Shown here piece by piece: positions 1 to 6,966 of a stretch of DNA of 16,676 nucleotides (positions are counted from its first letter, which is position 1; each line of letters begins with the position of its first letter). This DNA comes from Peptococcaceae bacterium (GTDB taxonomy: Bacteria; Bacillota; Peptococcia; Peptococcales; Peptococcaceae), in contig JAHZHI010000009.1 in NCBI GenBank assembly GCA_019420345.1, positions 1-16,676 of the forward strand, read 5' to 3'. Position numbers and translations under genes: made by a program. The notes under the pieces were generated by a model that did no database searches, had not been told where the DNA came from, and was given only the letters and a program-made list of their open reading frames with translations.

Positions 1-79
1 GATGAAAAATGATTTTTGTTATTTACCCTTTCTACTTGACTGGGGGCTAATCAATCACAACATAGCGGCGGTCTTATTT

Positions 80-2254
80 TTATTTCTTTTCGTCGTCATC
101 CTGTTGGGATGGCAATCCGAGATTCTCAGAAGATTGATCACGCTGTGGTGTTGGAACAGTGTCCCAAGGTTTTGGCGCATCGGCATCGTCTGTTTTCTTT
201 TCATCGTTCACTGGCTGGGTAGGTGCCTGAGACTTTTCAGCCTTTGGCTGTTCTGCTCGCACCCACTGTTCGAAGGAGAAAGGTTCTGCCGGTTCGCTGA
301 CAGGTTCTGCCGGTTTCTGAACAGGTGGCTGTTCTTTTTCACGTTTTTCCTGTTCAGCAATCTTGCGCTGCTTTTCTTCGTTAAGCTTAGCAAGATATTC
401 AGCTTCTTCCTTATCAATCTGATCCAGTGGCTTGCCGTCCATCACACCCTGGAATTCGAAAGCGTTAAGCACTTCGCGTTCCTGCAGTGCCATGGCAACA
501 GCATCCAGCTTGTCGCGATGTTCGTTGAGCAAATCATGCGCGCGCTTATGGCATTCATCCATGATGCGCTTCACTTCTTTGTCAATGGAGAAAGCAATGG
601 CTTCCGAATAGTTGCGGCTATGGCCAAGGTCACGGCCCAGGAAGACTTGTTCTTGATCTTCACCAAAGGCAATGGTGCCAAGCTCATCGCTCATCCCCCA
701 ACGGGTAACCATTTGACGAATGGTCTTCGTAGCACGCTCGATATCGTTGGACGCACCGGTGGAAATTTCACCGAGCACGATCTCTTCTGCCACACGACCA
801 CCGAGCATCATGGTGACCTCATGCAAAAGATGTGTACGCGTCATGTAGTTGCGGTCCTCTGTTGGCAGGCTCATGGTATAACCGCCTGCTGCACCGCGTG
901 GAATAATGGACACCTTATGAATTGGGTCGCACCCTGGCAAGAAATGGCCAATGACTGCATGACCAGCTTCATGATAGCTGACAAGATTGAGCTCAGCTTC
1001 GCTCATCTGAGCACGGTTTTTCTTTTCCGGACCAGCAACAACACGCTCAATGGATTTTTCCAAATGTTCCTGGGTGATCTTTGTCAAGTTTTCACGCGCT
1101 GCCAACAAGGCGGCTTCATTGACCAAGTTGGCCAGATCTGCGCCTGTGAAACCTGCAGTTTGCTTGGCAATAACTTTCAGATCTACTTCTGCTGACAGTG
1201 GTTTGTTGCGTGTGTGAACTTTAAGAATATCCTCGCGGCCACGTACGTCTGGACGGCCAACAGTGACCTGACGGTCAAAACGGCCTGGGCGCAAGAGCGC
1301 TGGGTCGAGAATGTCTGGACGGTTGGTTGCTGCGAGAATGATGATGCCTTCGTTGGCATCAAAACCATCCATTTCAACGAGCAGCTGGTTCAATGTCTGT
1401 TCACGTTCATCGTGACCACCGCCGACGCCGGCGCCACGCTGACGCCCTACAGCATCAATTTCATCGATGAAAATGATGCAAGGACTGTTCTTCTTCGCCT
1501 GATCGAACAAATCGCGAACACGACTTGCACCAACCCCGACGAACATTTCCACGAAGTCAGACCCACTGATGGAGAAGAACGGTACGCCTGCTTCGCCAGC
1601 AACAGCACGCGCCAGCAAGGTTTTACCAGTCCCTGGAGGGCCAAAAAGCAGAACACCCTTTGGAATCTTAGCACCAATCGATTTAAACTTCTGTGGTTTC
1701 TTGAGGAAGTCGACCACTTCGGCAAGTTCTTCTTTGACTTCATCAGCACCGGCAACATCGTCAAAAGTCACACGGTTGTGGCTGTCGACGGTCACACGAG
1801 CCTTGCTTTTGCCAAACTGGCTCATTTTTCCGCCGCCGCCCTGTGCAGAGCTCATGAGGAAAAAGAACACCCCAACCAGCAACAGCACCGGCAGAATGGA
1901 ACCTAGCAAATTCAGCAATGGGGATGGTTCTGGTGTCTTTGCCTGGGTAACTTCAACGCCCTCGTCAACAAGTTTCTGCGTCAGATTGTCGTCGTTTTTG
2001 GAGATCGGCATGCTGAAGATTTCACCGTTTTTGGTCGTACCGCTGATCTCCTGATAATTGTCATACGTCGTAATGGTAACTTGCTTAACATTTCCTTCTT
2101 CAACATTTTCCATGAACTCCGTGTAATTCTGTCCATAGACTTCTTTTTGTTCGGAAGTTGGCTCACTGCTGCTTCCGAAAAACTCGATCATGGAAAAGAA
2201 GAGAAGAAAGATCACAAGGTATACCGCAAAGCTTTTCCATGTTGAACGCTTCAT
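80..2254 (-). CDS. ftsH: ATP-dependent zinc metalloprotease FtsH
   Basis: This is the membrane-anchored AAA+ protease that degrades misfolded membrane proteins and short-lived regulators. The 724 residues read in family order. TM1 spans about 8-25, an extracytoplasmic domain about 30-110, and TM2 about 113-136. The AAA module has Walker A GPPGTGKT (205-212), Walker B IIFIDEID (about 260-267) and the second region of homology ATNRPDILDPALLRPGRFDR (309-328). The zinc site is HEAGH (428-432), with a probable third ligand, Asp504, in TGASNDI. The protein is longer than the roughly 640-residue E. coli enzyme because of a C-terminal tail (about 620-724) rich in Lys, Glu, Pro and Gln that looks disordered. 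The ATG is preceded by an AGGAGG-type Shine-Dalgarno. It lies 15 bp after tilS, so it is probably the last gene of a ppx-tilS-ftsH unit. In many Firmicutes hpt sits between tilS and ftsH; here it does not. The 79 bases beyond the stop hold nothing recognisable. Confidence 0.98.
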   Translation of the reverse strand: MKRSTWKSFAVYLVIFLLFFSMIEFFGSSSEPTSEQKEVYGQNYTEFMENVEEGNVKQVTITTYDNYQEISGTTKNGEIFSMPISKNDDNLTQKLVDEGVEVTQAKTPEPSPLLNLLGSILPVLLLVGVFFFLMSSAQGGGGKMSQFGKSKARVTVDSHNRVTFDDVAGADEVKEELAEVVDFLKKPQKFKSIGAKIPKGVLLFGPPGTGKTLLARAVAGEAGVPFFSISGSDFVEMFVGVGASRVRDLFDQAKKNSPCIIFIDEIDAVGRQRGAGVGGGHDEREQTLNQLLVEMDGFDANEGIIILAATNRPDILDPALLRPGRFDRQVTVGRPDVRGREDILKVHTRNKPLSAEVDLKVIAKQTAGFTGADLANLVNEAALLAARENLTKITQEHLEKSIERVVAGPEKKNRAQMSEAELNLVSYHEAGHAVIGHFLPGCDPIHKVSIIPRGAAGGYTMSLPTEDRNYMTRTHLLHEVTMMLGGRVAEEIVLGEISTGASNDIERATKTIRQMVTRWGMSDELGTIAFGEDQEQVFLGRDLGHSRNYSEAIAFSIDKEVKRIMDECHKRAHDLLNEHRDKLDAVAMALQEREVLNAFEFQGVMDGKPLDQIDKEEAEYLAKLNEEKQRKIAEQEKREKEQPPVQKPAEPVSEPAEPFSFEQWVRAEQPKAEKSQAPTQPVNDEKKTDDADAPKPWDTVPTPQRDQSSENLGLPSQQDDDEKK

Positions 2255-2269
2255 AGTACCTCCTATTTC

Positions 2270-3610
2270 TTACTTATCTTTACTTATTCGATCAATTTCA
2301 AGCCGCGCATCACGCTGCGCGATCCTGCAATGTAACGCAACCTTCAAATAGGTAACACTATTATAATACATGAGTTGCGGCGACTGCGCAAGGAATGGGA
2401 CCCAAATAATTTCTTTTATTTTGGTATCATAAACCACTGGCCACACAGAACGCAGCGTAGGCGGCAGTGCTTTTTCCTGAAAAATTTTCTTGAGACGCTT
2501 GCGGCCAAGATTTTTCACTGCAATGGCATCGCTGCTTTCATAAACGCGCACAACAATGTTCTCTGAGCCATACACTTCGGCATCCAGAAAAGTTTGCTGC
2601 CATCGGCCATTGTTCATCGTCCACGCTCCGCGCGGTTTATCCCCAACGTACAGCCAACGCCGCGTACATTCACAAATGATGCCTTGTCCCAAATCGCACC
2701 GCCCGTCGCCAGCACGAAGCCGTTCAGCCACTGCCGCCACCATCTCAAAACGCAGGCTGCCGCGGTTGCCGGCAAGGCGCTGTGCCAACGCACGCACCAG
2801 TTCTCCCAACACCGCTTCATGCGCATCATATAAAGGTTGGCGTTTTAGGAGCACCCACTGTGGGGTTTCCAGCTCGAGTGCCTCCTTATATAACGCGGTT
2901 GCCTGTGTGTCTAAAAAATCCGCTGTCTGTTCGCTGCTTTCTGCAAGATGATTGAGGGCCGTAATGATTTGTGGATTATACGCGCGCAGATCCGGCAGCA
3001 GTTCATGCCTCAGACGGTTGCGCAAAATGGTAGTATCTGCGTTGCTCTCATCGTTCACAAAGGGAATCTTCTGCGCCGCGCAGTAGGCTTCCAATGACGA
3101 CTTGCTAAAGGCTAGAAGCGGCCGCAAAATGACACCATCACGCGCAGGCATGGCGGCCAGACCGTTCACACTGCAGCCACGCAGGAGATTCATCAATACC
3201 GTTTCTGCACGATCATCGGCCTGATGCGCCAGCGCCATCCACTGTGCACCACATGCCCGCATGATTACCCGCAGCGCCTCGTGCCGTAAGCGGTGCGCCG
3301 CCGCCTCCAGACTTTCTCCATTTTTCTTGCTCTCAACAACCCGCACATGCCGTCCATAAAACGGCACCTCGCGCTGTGCACAATACTGCATCACAAACTG
3401 CCACTCAGCGTCAGAGGCTGTCCGCAGATGATGGTGGATATGTGCCACCACCACTTGACAGCCACACTTTTTTCGACAGCCCAACAACAGATCCAGCATT
3501 GCCATCGAATCGGCGCCGCCGGATACAGCCGCCAAAATGGTATCTCCAGGCGATACGGTTCGCACTAGAAAATCCATCACCAATTTTTCCTGCACCTGCT
3601 CTGTTTTCAT
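2270..3610 (-). CDS. tilS: tRNA(Ile)-lysidine synthase TilS
   Basis: TilS attaches lysine to C34 of the CAU-anticodon tRNA-Ile using ATP, converting it to an AUA reader. The 446-residue protein has the PP-loop SGGADS at residues 30-35, the LAHQADDRAETVLMNLLRG core motif at about 136-154, and the NADTTILRNRLRHELLP segment that follows in this family. The remaining roughly 230 residues fit the substrate-binding and C-terminal TilS domains; the length is normal for the two-domain bacterial form. Its ATG overlaps the ppx stop codon in an ATGA arrangement (3607-3610), so translation is probably coupled to ppx. It is essential in most bacteria and usually sits next to ftsH, as here. Confidence 0.96.
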   Translation of the reverse strand: MKTEQVQEKLVMDFLVRTVSPGDTILAAVSGGADSMAMLDLLLGCRKKCGCQVVVAHIHHHLRTASDAEWQFVMQYCAQREVPFYGRHVRVVESKKNGESLEAAAHRLRHEALRVIMRACGAQWMALAHQADDRAETVLMNLLRGCSVNGLAAMPARDGVILRPLLAFSKSSLEAYCAAQKIPFVNDESNADTTILRNRLRHELLPDLRAYNPQIITALNHLAESSEQTADFLDTQATALYKEALELETPQWVLLKRQPLYDAHEAVLGELVRALAQRLAGNRGSLRFEMVAAVAERLRAGDGRCDLGQGIICECTRRWLYVGDKPRGAWTMNNGRWQQTFLDAEVYGSENIVVRVYESSDAIAVKNLGRKRLKKIFQEKALPPTLRSVWPVVYDTKIKEIIWVPFLAQSPQLMYYNSVTYLKVALHCRIAQRDARLEIDRISKDK

Positions 3611-4494
3611 GCCTCAATGAGCTCCAAAAGCTGCCCGAAAAGCAAATCGGTAGTGCTTACAGTTAAAGCTGGTGTTTCTAACGCATGCATCACTGTCAGA
3701 GCAATATCCAAGCCCTGAGTGATAATATCCGCGCGGCCAGCGGTCAGCGCTGGCAATTCTAAACGCTTGTCCATCGGCATCCCTTTGAGAATGTCATTGA
3801 TTTGGGAAATCGCATTGGCACCATAGGTCATTTGATGAATCATGCGTGGATCATACGTCTGCATGCCTTCAAAAAGCGCTGCCATCGTTGTCAGCGTGCC
3901 GCCGACACCGACCAAGAGTACACTGCTGCCTTTTGGCGCACGTTTTGTCAATGGTGCCAAGGCCACGGTCAATGGCCCAATTTGATCGGCTGCTTCTTTC
4001 AGCCGCACCGCGCCGACAGGCACCGAGGCTGCGAAGCCCTGTGTTTCTCCCCAGCAAAGTTCTGTGGATCCCCCACCGACATCGAGTACCGCCACCGTTC
4101 GCCCCTGACGAGGCAGACCGTAAATAGCGCCTTCGTAACTGTAGCGAGCCTCTGCTTCTGGCGCCAGCAATGTAATCGAACGCTGCAGTGCGGTTTCCAT
4201 TTTTTCCTGCACCTCTGCCTGATTTTTCGCTTCACGCAAAGCCGATGTGGCACTGATGCGCTTCACGTCCACGCCGTTGTCTGCGGCCTCTGCCAAAAGC
4301 TCCTGCACAGCGGCAATGGTACGCTCCACGGCCGCTTTCTCGAGCAGTCCAGTAGCCGTTGCGTGTTCTGCAAAGCGGCTGTAACGCAGACGTTCTTCCG
4401 GCAGGGTCCCATAATGTGGTGCGCCATCCATCCATGCCATGCGCACGCTGTTTGAGCCAATATCGATGATGCCTGTTTTCATCCTTTCATTCAT
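3607..4494 (-). CDS. Exopolyphosphatase / guanosine pentaphosphatase (Ppx/GppA family)
   Basis: This is a member of the ASKHA-fold Ppx/GppA phosphatases, which remove terminal phosphate from inorganic polyphosphate and/or convert pppGpp to ppGpp. At 295 residues it is the short form, with the two actin-like lobes only and none of the C-terminal helical HD-like domain of E. coli Ppx (about 510 aa). Visible motifs are DIGSNS (11-16, phosphate 1 loop), a probable catalytic Glu121 in SYEGAIYG, DVGGGSTE (138-145, phosphate 2 loop), GVGGT (196-200) and GRADII (253-258). The start is uncertain. The first ATG (4494) has its purine-rich AGAGAGG directly against it, whereas the Met at residue 5, which opens the conserved KTGIIDIGSNS, would have a longer spacing. 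Sequence alone does not separate Ppx from GppA activity. It begins just after the yabR terminator and overlaps tilS by 4 bp. Confidence 0.92.
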   Translation of the reverse strand: MNERMKTGIIDIGSNSVRMAWMDGAPHYGTLPEERLRYSRFAEHATATGLLEKAAVERTIAAVQELLAEAADNGVDVKRISATSALREAKNQAEVQEKMETALQRSITLLAPEAEARYSYEGAIYGLPRQGRTVAVLDVGGGSTELCWGETQGFAASVPVGAVRLKEAADQIGPLTVALAPLTKRAPKGSSVLLVGVGGTLTTMAALFEGMQTYDPRMIHQMTYGANAISQINDILKGMPMDKRLELPALTAGRADIITQGLDIALTVMHALETPALTVSTTDLLFGQLLELIEA

Positions 4495-4500
4495 CCTCTC

Positions 4501-4547
4501 TAAAAAAACGTCATAAAGAAAGAGAGCCGTTGCTTCGCAACGGCTCT
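4501..4547 (-). terminator. Intrinsic terminator after yabR
   Basis: A perfect 11-bp stem, AGAGCCGTTGC (4523-4533) with GCAACGGCTCT (4537-4547), closes on a 3-base loop. On the minus strand it is followed by CTTTCTTT and, further on, a run of seven T. It lies 15 bp beyond the yabR stop. It ends the yabR transcript and leaves under 30 bp before ppx. Confidence 0.88.
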
Positions 4548-4562
4548 GTAACGGTCATCCCA

Positions 4563-4928
4563 TTAATAGCGATTGCCACTACGGCGTTTCGCATTCATAT
4601 TTTTGTTGAAGGATGCCAGCTTTTCGTCGCTGTCCTTCATAAAACGTGCAATTTTATCTTCAAAGCTTGGAGAAGGTTTCTGAGGTTTCTTACGTTCCTT
4701 TGCCTGCTTGATAGACAATCCAATCTTGCCATTATCATTGATGTTAAGAATCTTTACCTTAACTTCGTCATTGACATTGAGATGATCATGGATGTCTTTT
4801 ACAAAGGTATCCGCGATCTCAGAAATATGTACCAATCCGGTTTCCCCGGTTTCCAATTCGATAAATGCGCCGAAATTCGTAATCCCGGTCACTTTACCTG
4901 ATAAAATTTGCCCTACAGTATTGGACAT
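4563..4928 (-). CDS. yabR: S1-domain RNA-binding protein (YabR-like)
   Basis: This is a 121-residue cytoplasmic protein made of one S1/OB-fold RNA-binding domain (about residues 5-76) followed by a basic, Lys/Arg-rich tail. The S1 signature is clear: GQILSGKVTGITNFGAFIEL, then GLVHISEIAD, then DEVKVKILNINDNGKIGLSIKQA. It matches the position and size of B. subtilis YabR (general stress protein 13-like), whose exact role is not settled; binding to RNA or the ribosome is inferred from the domain. The start has GGGAGG (4940-4945) 11 bases upstream. A near-consensus promoter and a strong terminator bracket it, so it is probably transcribed alone as well as by readthrough from divIC. Confidence 0.9.
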   Translation of the reverse strand: MSNTVGQILSGKVTGITNFGAFIELETGETGLVHISEIADTFVKDIHDHLNVNDEVKVKILNINDNGKIGLSIKQAKERKKPQKPSPSFEDKIARFMKDSDEKLASFNKNMNAKRRSGNRY

Positions 4929-4974
4929 GCGCTTGCTAGCCTCCCGTTTTTTTCAAAATTATTCGTCTGGTTTC

Positions 4975-5004
4975 ATTATAACGATGGACGGAAACCTCTG
5001 TCAA
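4975..5004 (-). promoter_or_regulatory. Sigma-A-type promoter for yabR
   Basis: Both consensus hexamers are present on the minus strand: TTGACA at 4999-5004 and TATAAT at 4975-4980, with an 18-bp spacer. It is placed about 45 bp before the yabR start and after the divIC stop. Confidence 0.85.
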
Positions 5005-5020
5005 GTAGCAAACAAGCAGA

Positions 5021-5437
5021 TTATTCTGTTGTATCAGAGTTTTCAGTAGAAGTCTGCGACTCCTTTTGATCATCCGTGGTGCTTTCTCGCTGCGTCAATA
5101 AAATCTCGCCCGGTTTTACCATCTTCAAATCTTCCCGCGCTGTTTTTTCAACAGCTTCCTGCGTCTGCATATAGGATACTTCGTTTTCCAGATCACTCTG
5201 CTTAGACTGTGCTTCCTGCGTCTGAGCAACGATTGCATTTTGCTGAGCTTTCAGGTCAATGATGGAAAAGCACCCATTCATGAATGTCATTCCAGCGTAG
5301 ATCAGCACAACCAATATGGCGATGCGTGTCCAATTCCATTTTTCCTCTTCTTCCTTTAAAATGGAAGGCTGATTCTTTTTAGATTTTTTCTGCAACCGCA
5401 AGCGTGAAGACAGAGATTGATGTTTTTTGTTTGCCAT
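5021..5437 (-). CDS. divIC: Septum formation initiator, DivIC/FtsB family
   Basis: This is a 138-residue bitopic division protein. A basic cytoplasmic N-terminus (1-36, many Lys/Arg) precedes a single membrane helix at about 37-57. A coiled-coil-like stretch (about 60-105, DLKAQQNAIVAQTQEAQSKQ onward) and an acidic Ser/Thr-rich tail follow. It would act outside the membrane with FtsL and DivIB in the divisome, as known for DivIC/FtsB. Primary sequence is poorly conserved in this family; the assignment rests on size, topology, the post-coil PGEILL segment and its place between rqcP and yabR, which matches the Firmicutes order. AGAGGTG lies close upstream of the ATG. yabP and yabQ, which precede divIC in spore-formers, are absent. 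Confidence 0.88.
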   Translation of the reverse strand: MANKKHQSLSSRLRLQKKSKKNQPSILKEEEEKWNWTRIAILVVLIYAGMTFMNGCFSIIDLKAQQNAIVAQTQEAQSKQSDLENEVSYMQTQEAVEKTAREDLKMVKPGEILLTQRESTTDDQKESQTSTENSDTTE

Positions 5438-5518
5438 CGGTTCACCTCTTTCATCTATCGTGGCGTACTTGTGCCGTCTACCATGATATTTTCACGTGAT
5501 TGCTGTTCACGTTTCAGT

Positions 5519-5761
5519 TCAAACTAAAATCTCATATAAACTGTCGGCTTCTTTCGCTGGCACTGTTTCACGCACTTCTTTGATGCGCGCACGAAACAAC
5601 TTTTCACCGAACTGGATTTCGATTTCGTCACCAGCCACAACATCTGTGCCAGCTTTTGCCACACGCCCATTCACCTTAACCTTGCCACCGTCACAGACTT
5701 CTTTGGCAACAGTGCGGCGTTTAATGATGCGGCTCACTTTCAAAAATTTATCGATGCGCAT
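5519..5761 (-). CDS. rqcP: S4-domain ribosome quality-control factor RqcP (YabO/Hsp15-like)
   Basis: This is an 80-residue protein that is essentially one S4 RNA-binding domain: MRIDKFLKVSRIIKRRTVAKE, then GKVKVNGRVAKAGTDVVAGDEI. It matches YabO/RqcP, which in B. subtilis works with RqcH on stalled 50S-peptidyl-tRNA complexes to add C-terminal alanine tails. Function is inferred from family and neighbourhood (hup and mazG upstream, divIC downstream). GAGGAGA precedes the ATG. A TTGACT hexamer (5797-5802) at the end of the hup terminator T-run could be a -35, but no good -10 follows it, so expression may depend on readthrough past the hup terminator. Confidence 0.92.
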   Translation of the reverse strand: MRIDKFLKVSRIIKRRTVAKEVCDGGKVKVNGRVAKAGTDVVAGDEIEIQFGEKLFRARIKEVRETVPAKEADSLYEILV

Positions 5762-5800
5762 GATCGTCTCCTCATTTGTTATGATTCAGCTTATGCAGTC

Positions 5801-5843
5801 AAAAAAACAACCCTAAGCTGCCAACCGAGGCTACAGCTTAGGG
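5801..5843 (-). terminator. Intrinsic terminator after hup
   Basis: The 10-bp perfect stem CCCTAAGCTG/CAGCTTAGGG (arms at 5834-5843 and 5811-5820) has a 13-base loop. On the minus strand it is followed by TTGTTTTTTT. It lies 24 bp past the hup stop. Confidence 0.88.
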
Positions 5844-5867
5844 CCATGAGCAAAATTTCGATATTGA

Positions 5868-6146
5868 TTATTTACCGACAACAGCATCCTTAAGACCTTT
5901 GCCTGCCTTAAATGCAGGAACTTTGGTTGCAGGAATGGTGATAGGCTGCTTGGTCTGTGGGTTCTGGCCCTGACGTTCTTTACGTTCTCTGACTTCGAAA
6001 GTACCGAAACCTACCAACTGAACTTTTTCGCCGGAAACGAGGGTTGCAGTGATGGAATCGAAAACTGCGTTAACAGCTTTTTCTGCGTCTTTCTTGGTCA
6101 AGCCAGACTTTTCAGCAACACTTGCAACTAATTCGGATTTATTCAA
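5868..6146 (-). CDS. hup: Nucleoid-associated DNA-binding protein HU
   Basis: This is a histone-like HU protein that bends and compacts DNA as a dimer. The true start is most likely TTG at 6144-6146, giving MNKSELVASVAEKSGL and 92 residues, the usual HU length; an AGGGAGGAAA Shine-Dalgarno sits 8 bases upstream. The frame stays open upstream to 6359, but that extension (71 codons) overlaps the mazG end, crosses the likely hup promoter and has no HU-like sequence. The family signature GFGTFEVRERKERQGQNPQT lies at residues 46-65, ahead of the DNA-intercalating arm. It has its own promoter and a strong terminator, which suits an abundant protein. Confidence 0.97.
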   Translation of the reverse strand: MNKSELVASVAEKSGLTKKDAEKAVNAVFDSITATLVSGEKVQLVGFGTFEVRERKERQGQNPQTKQPITIPATKVPAFKAGKGLKDAVVGK

Positions 6147-6202
6147 TGAAATTTCCTCCCTAATTGTTTGATGTTTAATAGATGACTCCATAGCTTGCTT
6201 GA

Positions 6203-6231
6203 ATTTTACCACAAACTTATGGACATGAAAA
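6203..6231 (-). promoter_or_regulatory. Probable promoter for hup
   Basis: On the minus strand TTTTCA (6226-6231) and TAAAAT (6203-6208) are separated by 17 bp, inside the 142-bp mazG-hup gap and about 57 bp before the TTG start. The -35 is imperfect (4 of 6). Confidence 0.55.
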
Positions 6232-6288
6232 GCGCCAAAACGCCATCTTAACAAGTTTTTTTGCTTTTGGTCACTATTCGACAGGTTC

Positions 6289-6900
6289 TTAAATCTTTGA
6301 AATGTTTTCCAACATATTTTCCATTTTTTTCGCCAATGATTGTCCAGAAAATTCCACATCTTGATTCAATGCAGCAGCTTCCAGTACCGCTTTTAGCAGG
6401 GCGCGTTCTGTAGCGTCGGCACACAGTGCCTGCATGGCTTCCTCCGTAATGCCCGCTTTTCTTAATTTTGCAGCAAGCTTGGTCACTTTCAAAGTCACCG
6501 GCAGACTAGCCGGTAAAGTCATTGGCTGATGCCGCGCCGCTTTCTCTTGCCGCTTGATGCTTTCCCAGTCACGAGGGGCGTCCGCATCTTTTGGCGGATA
6601 GATATTGGGGTGACGGCGTTTCATTTTTTCCGCTACGCCATCAACGACCTCTTGTAAGGTAAATGCCCCTTCTTCTTCGGCCAGCGCCGCATGAAAGACC
6701 ACCTGATAGAGCACGTCACCCAATTCTTCACAAAGATTGGCTGCATCATGACGATCAATGGCATCACACGTTTCATACGCCTCTTCAATCATATGCTTGC
6801 GCATGCTCGCATGATCTTGGGCGCGGTCCCATGGGCAGCCACCTGGCCCCAACAAGCGCGTCACAACGTCTGTTAGTGGTGAAAGATCCGCATGTTCCAT
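6289..6900 (-). CDS. mazG: Nucleoside triphosphate pyrophosphohydrolase MazG (shortened C-terminal half)
   Basis: MazG hydrolyses NTPs and dNTPs to monophosphate and PPi, cleaning the nucleotide pool. Residues about 1-115 form a good all-alpha NTP-PPase domain: LLGPGGCPWDRAQDHASMR, then the metal-binding helices MIEEAYE (E39, E40, E43) and EELGDVLYQVVFHA (E58, E59, D62), then RRHPNIY. The total is 203 residues, against about 263 for two-domain E. coli MazG and far more for the methyltransferase-fused form of B. subtilis (YabN). The C-terminal half lacks a second EExxE/ExxD set, so only the first domain should be catalytic. AGGAGG lies 10 bases upstream of the ATG. The gene follows the spoVB-like flippase across a short gap that contains a terminator. 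Confidence 0.93.
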   Translation of the reverse strand: MEHADLSPLTDVVTRLLGPGGCPWDRAQDHASMRKHMIEEAYETCDAIDRHDAANLCEELGDVLYQVVFHAALAEEEGAFTLQEVVDGVAEKMKRRHPNIYPPKDADAPRDWESIKRQEKAARHQPMTLPASLPVTLKVTKLAAKLRKAGITEEAMQALCADATERALLKAVLEAAALNQDVEFSGQSLAKKMENMLENISKI

Positions 6901-6925
6901 GGCTCATTGTCCTCCTTACTCAGAC

Positions 6926-6954
6926 AAGAAAAAGCGCTTCCTAAGAAACGCTTT
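6926..6954 (-). terminator. Intrinsic terminator between the flippase gene and mazG
   Basis: The stem AAAGCGTTTC/GAAGCGCTTT (arms at 6945-6954 and 6931-6940) has 10 pairs including one G-T and a 4-base loop. A short T-run follows on the minus strand. It occupies most of the 66-bp gap before mazG. I see no separate promoter between it and the mazG Shine-Dalgarno, so it may terminate only partly. Confidence 0.75.
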
Positions 6955-6966
6955 GAAAGACCGGAA

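Noticed and set aside
2..1195. Long open frame on the plus strand opposite ftsH (397 codons)
   Set aside because: It lies wholly antisense to the well-supported ftsH, has no domain-like features or Shine-Dalgarno, and runs off the window edge.
4501..4545. A promoter for ppx embedded in the yabR terminator (TTGCGA with TTTATG)
   Set aside because: The hexamers match poorly (3 of 6 in the -10) and one lies in the stem. Too weak to call.
5461..5500. Nine-codon frame (MVDGTSTPR) and ACGTGAA repeats in the rqcP-divIC gap
   Set aside because: No ribosome-binding site precedes the frame, and the two short repeats are not beyond chance.
6147..6359. N-terminal extension of the hup frame from an upstream ATG
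   Set aside because: It overlaps the mazG end and crosses the hup promoter. The TTG start has a strong Shine-Dalgarno and gives the standard 92-residue HU.
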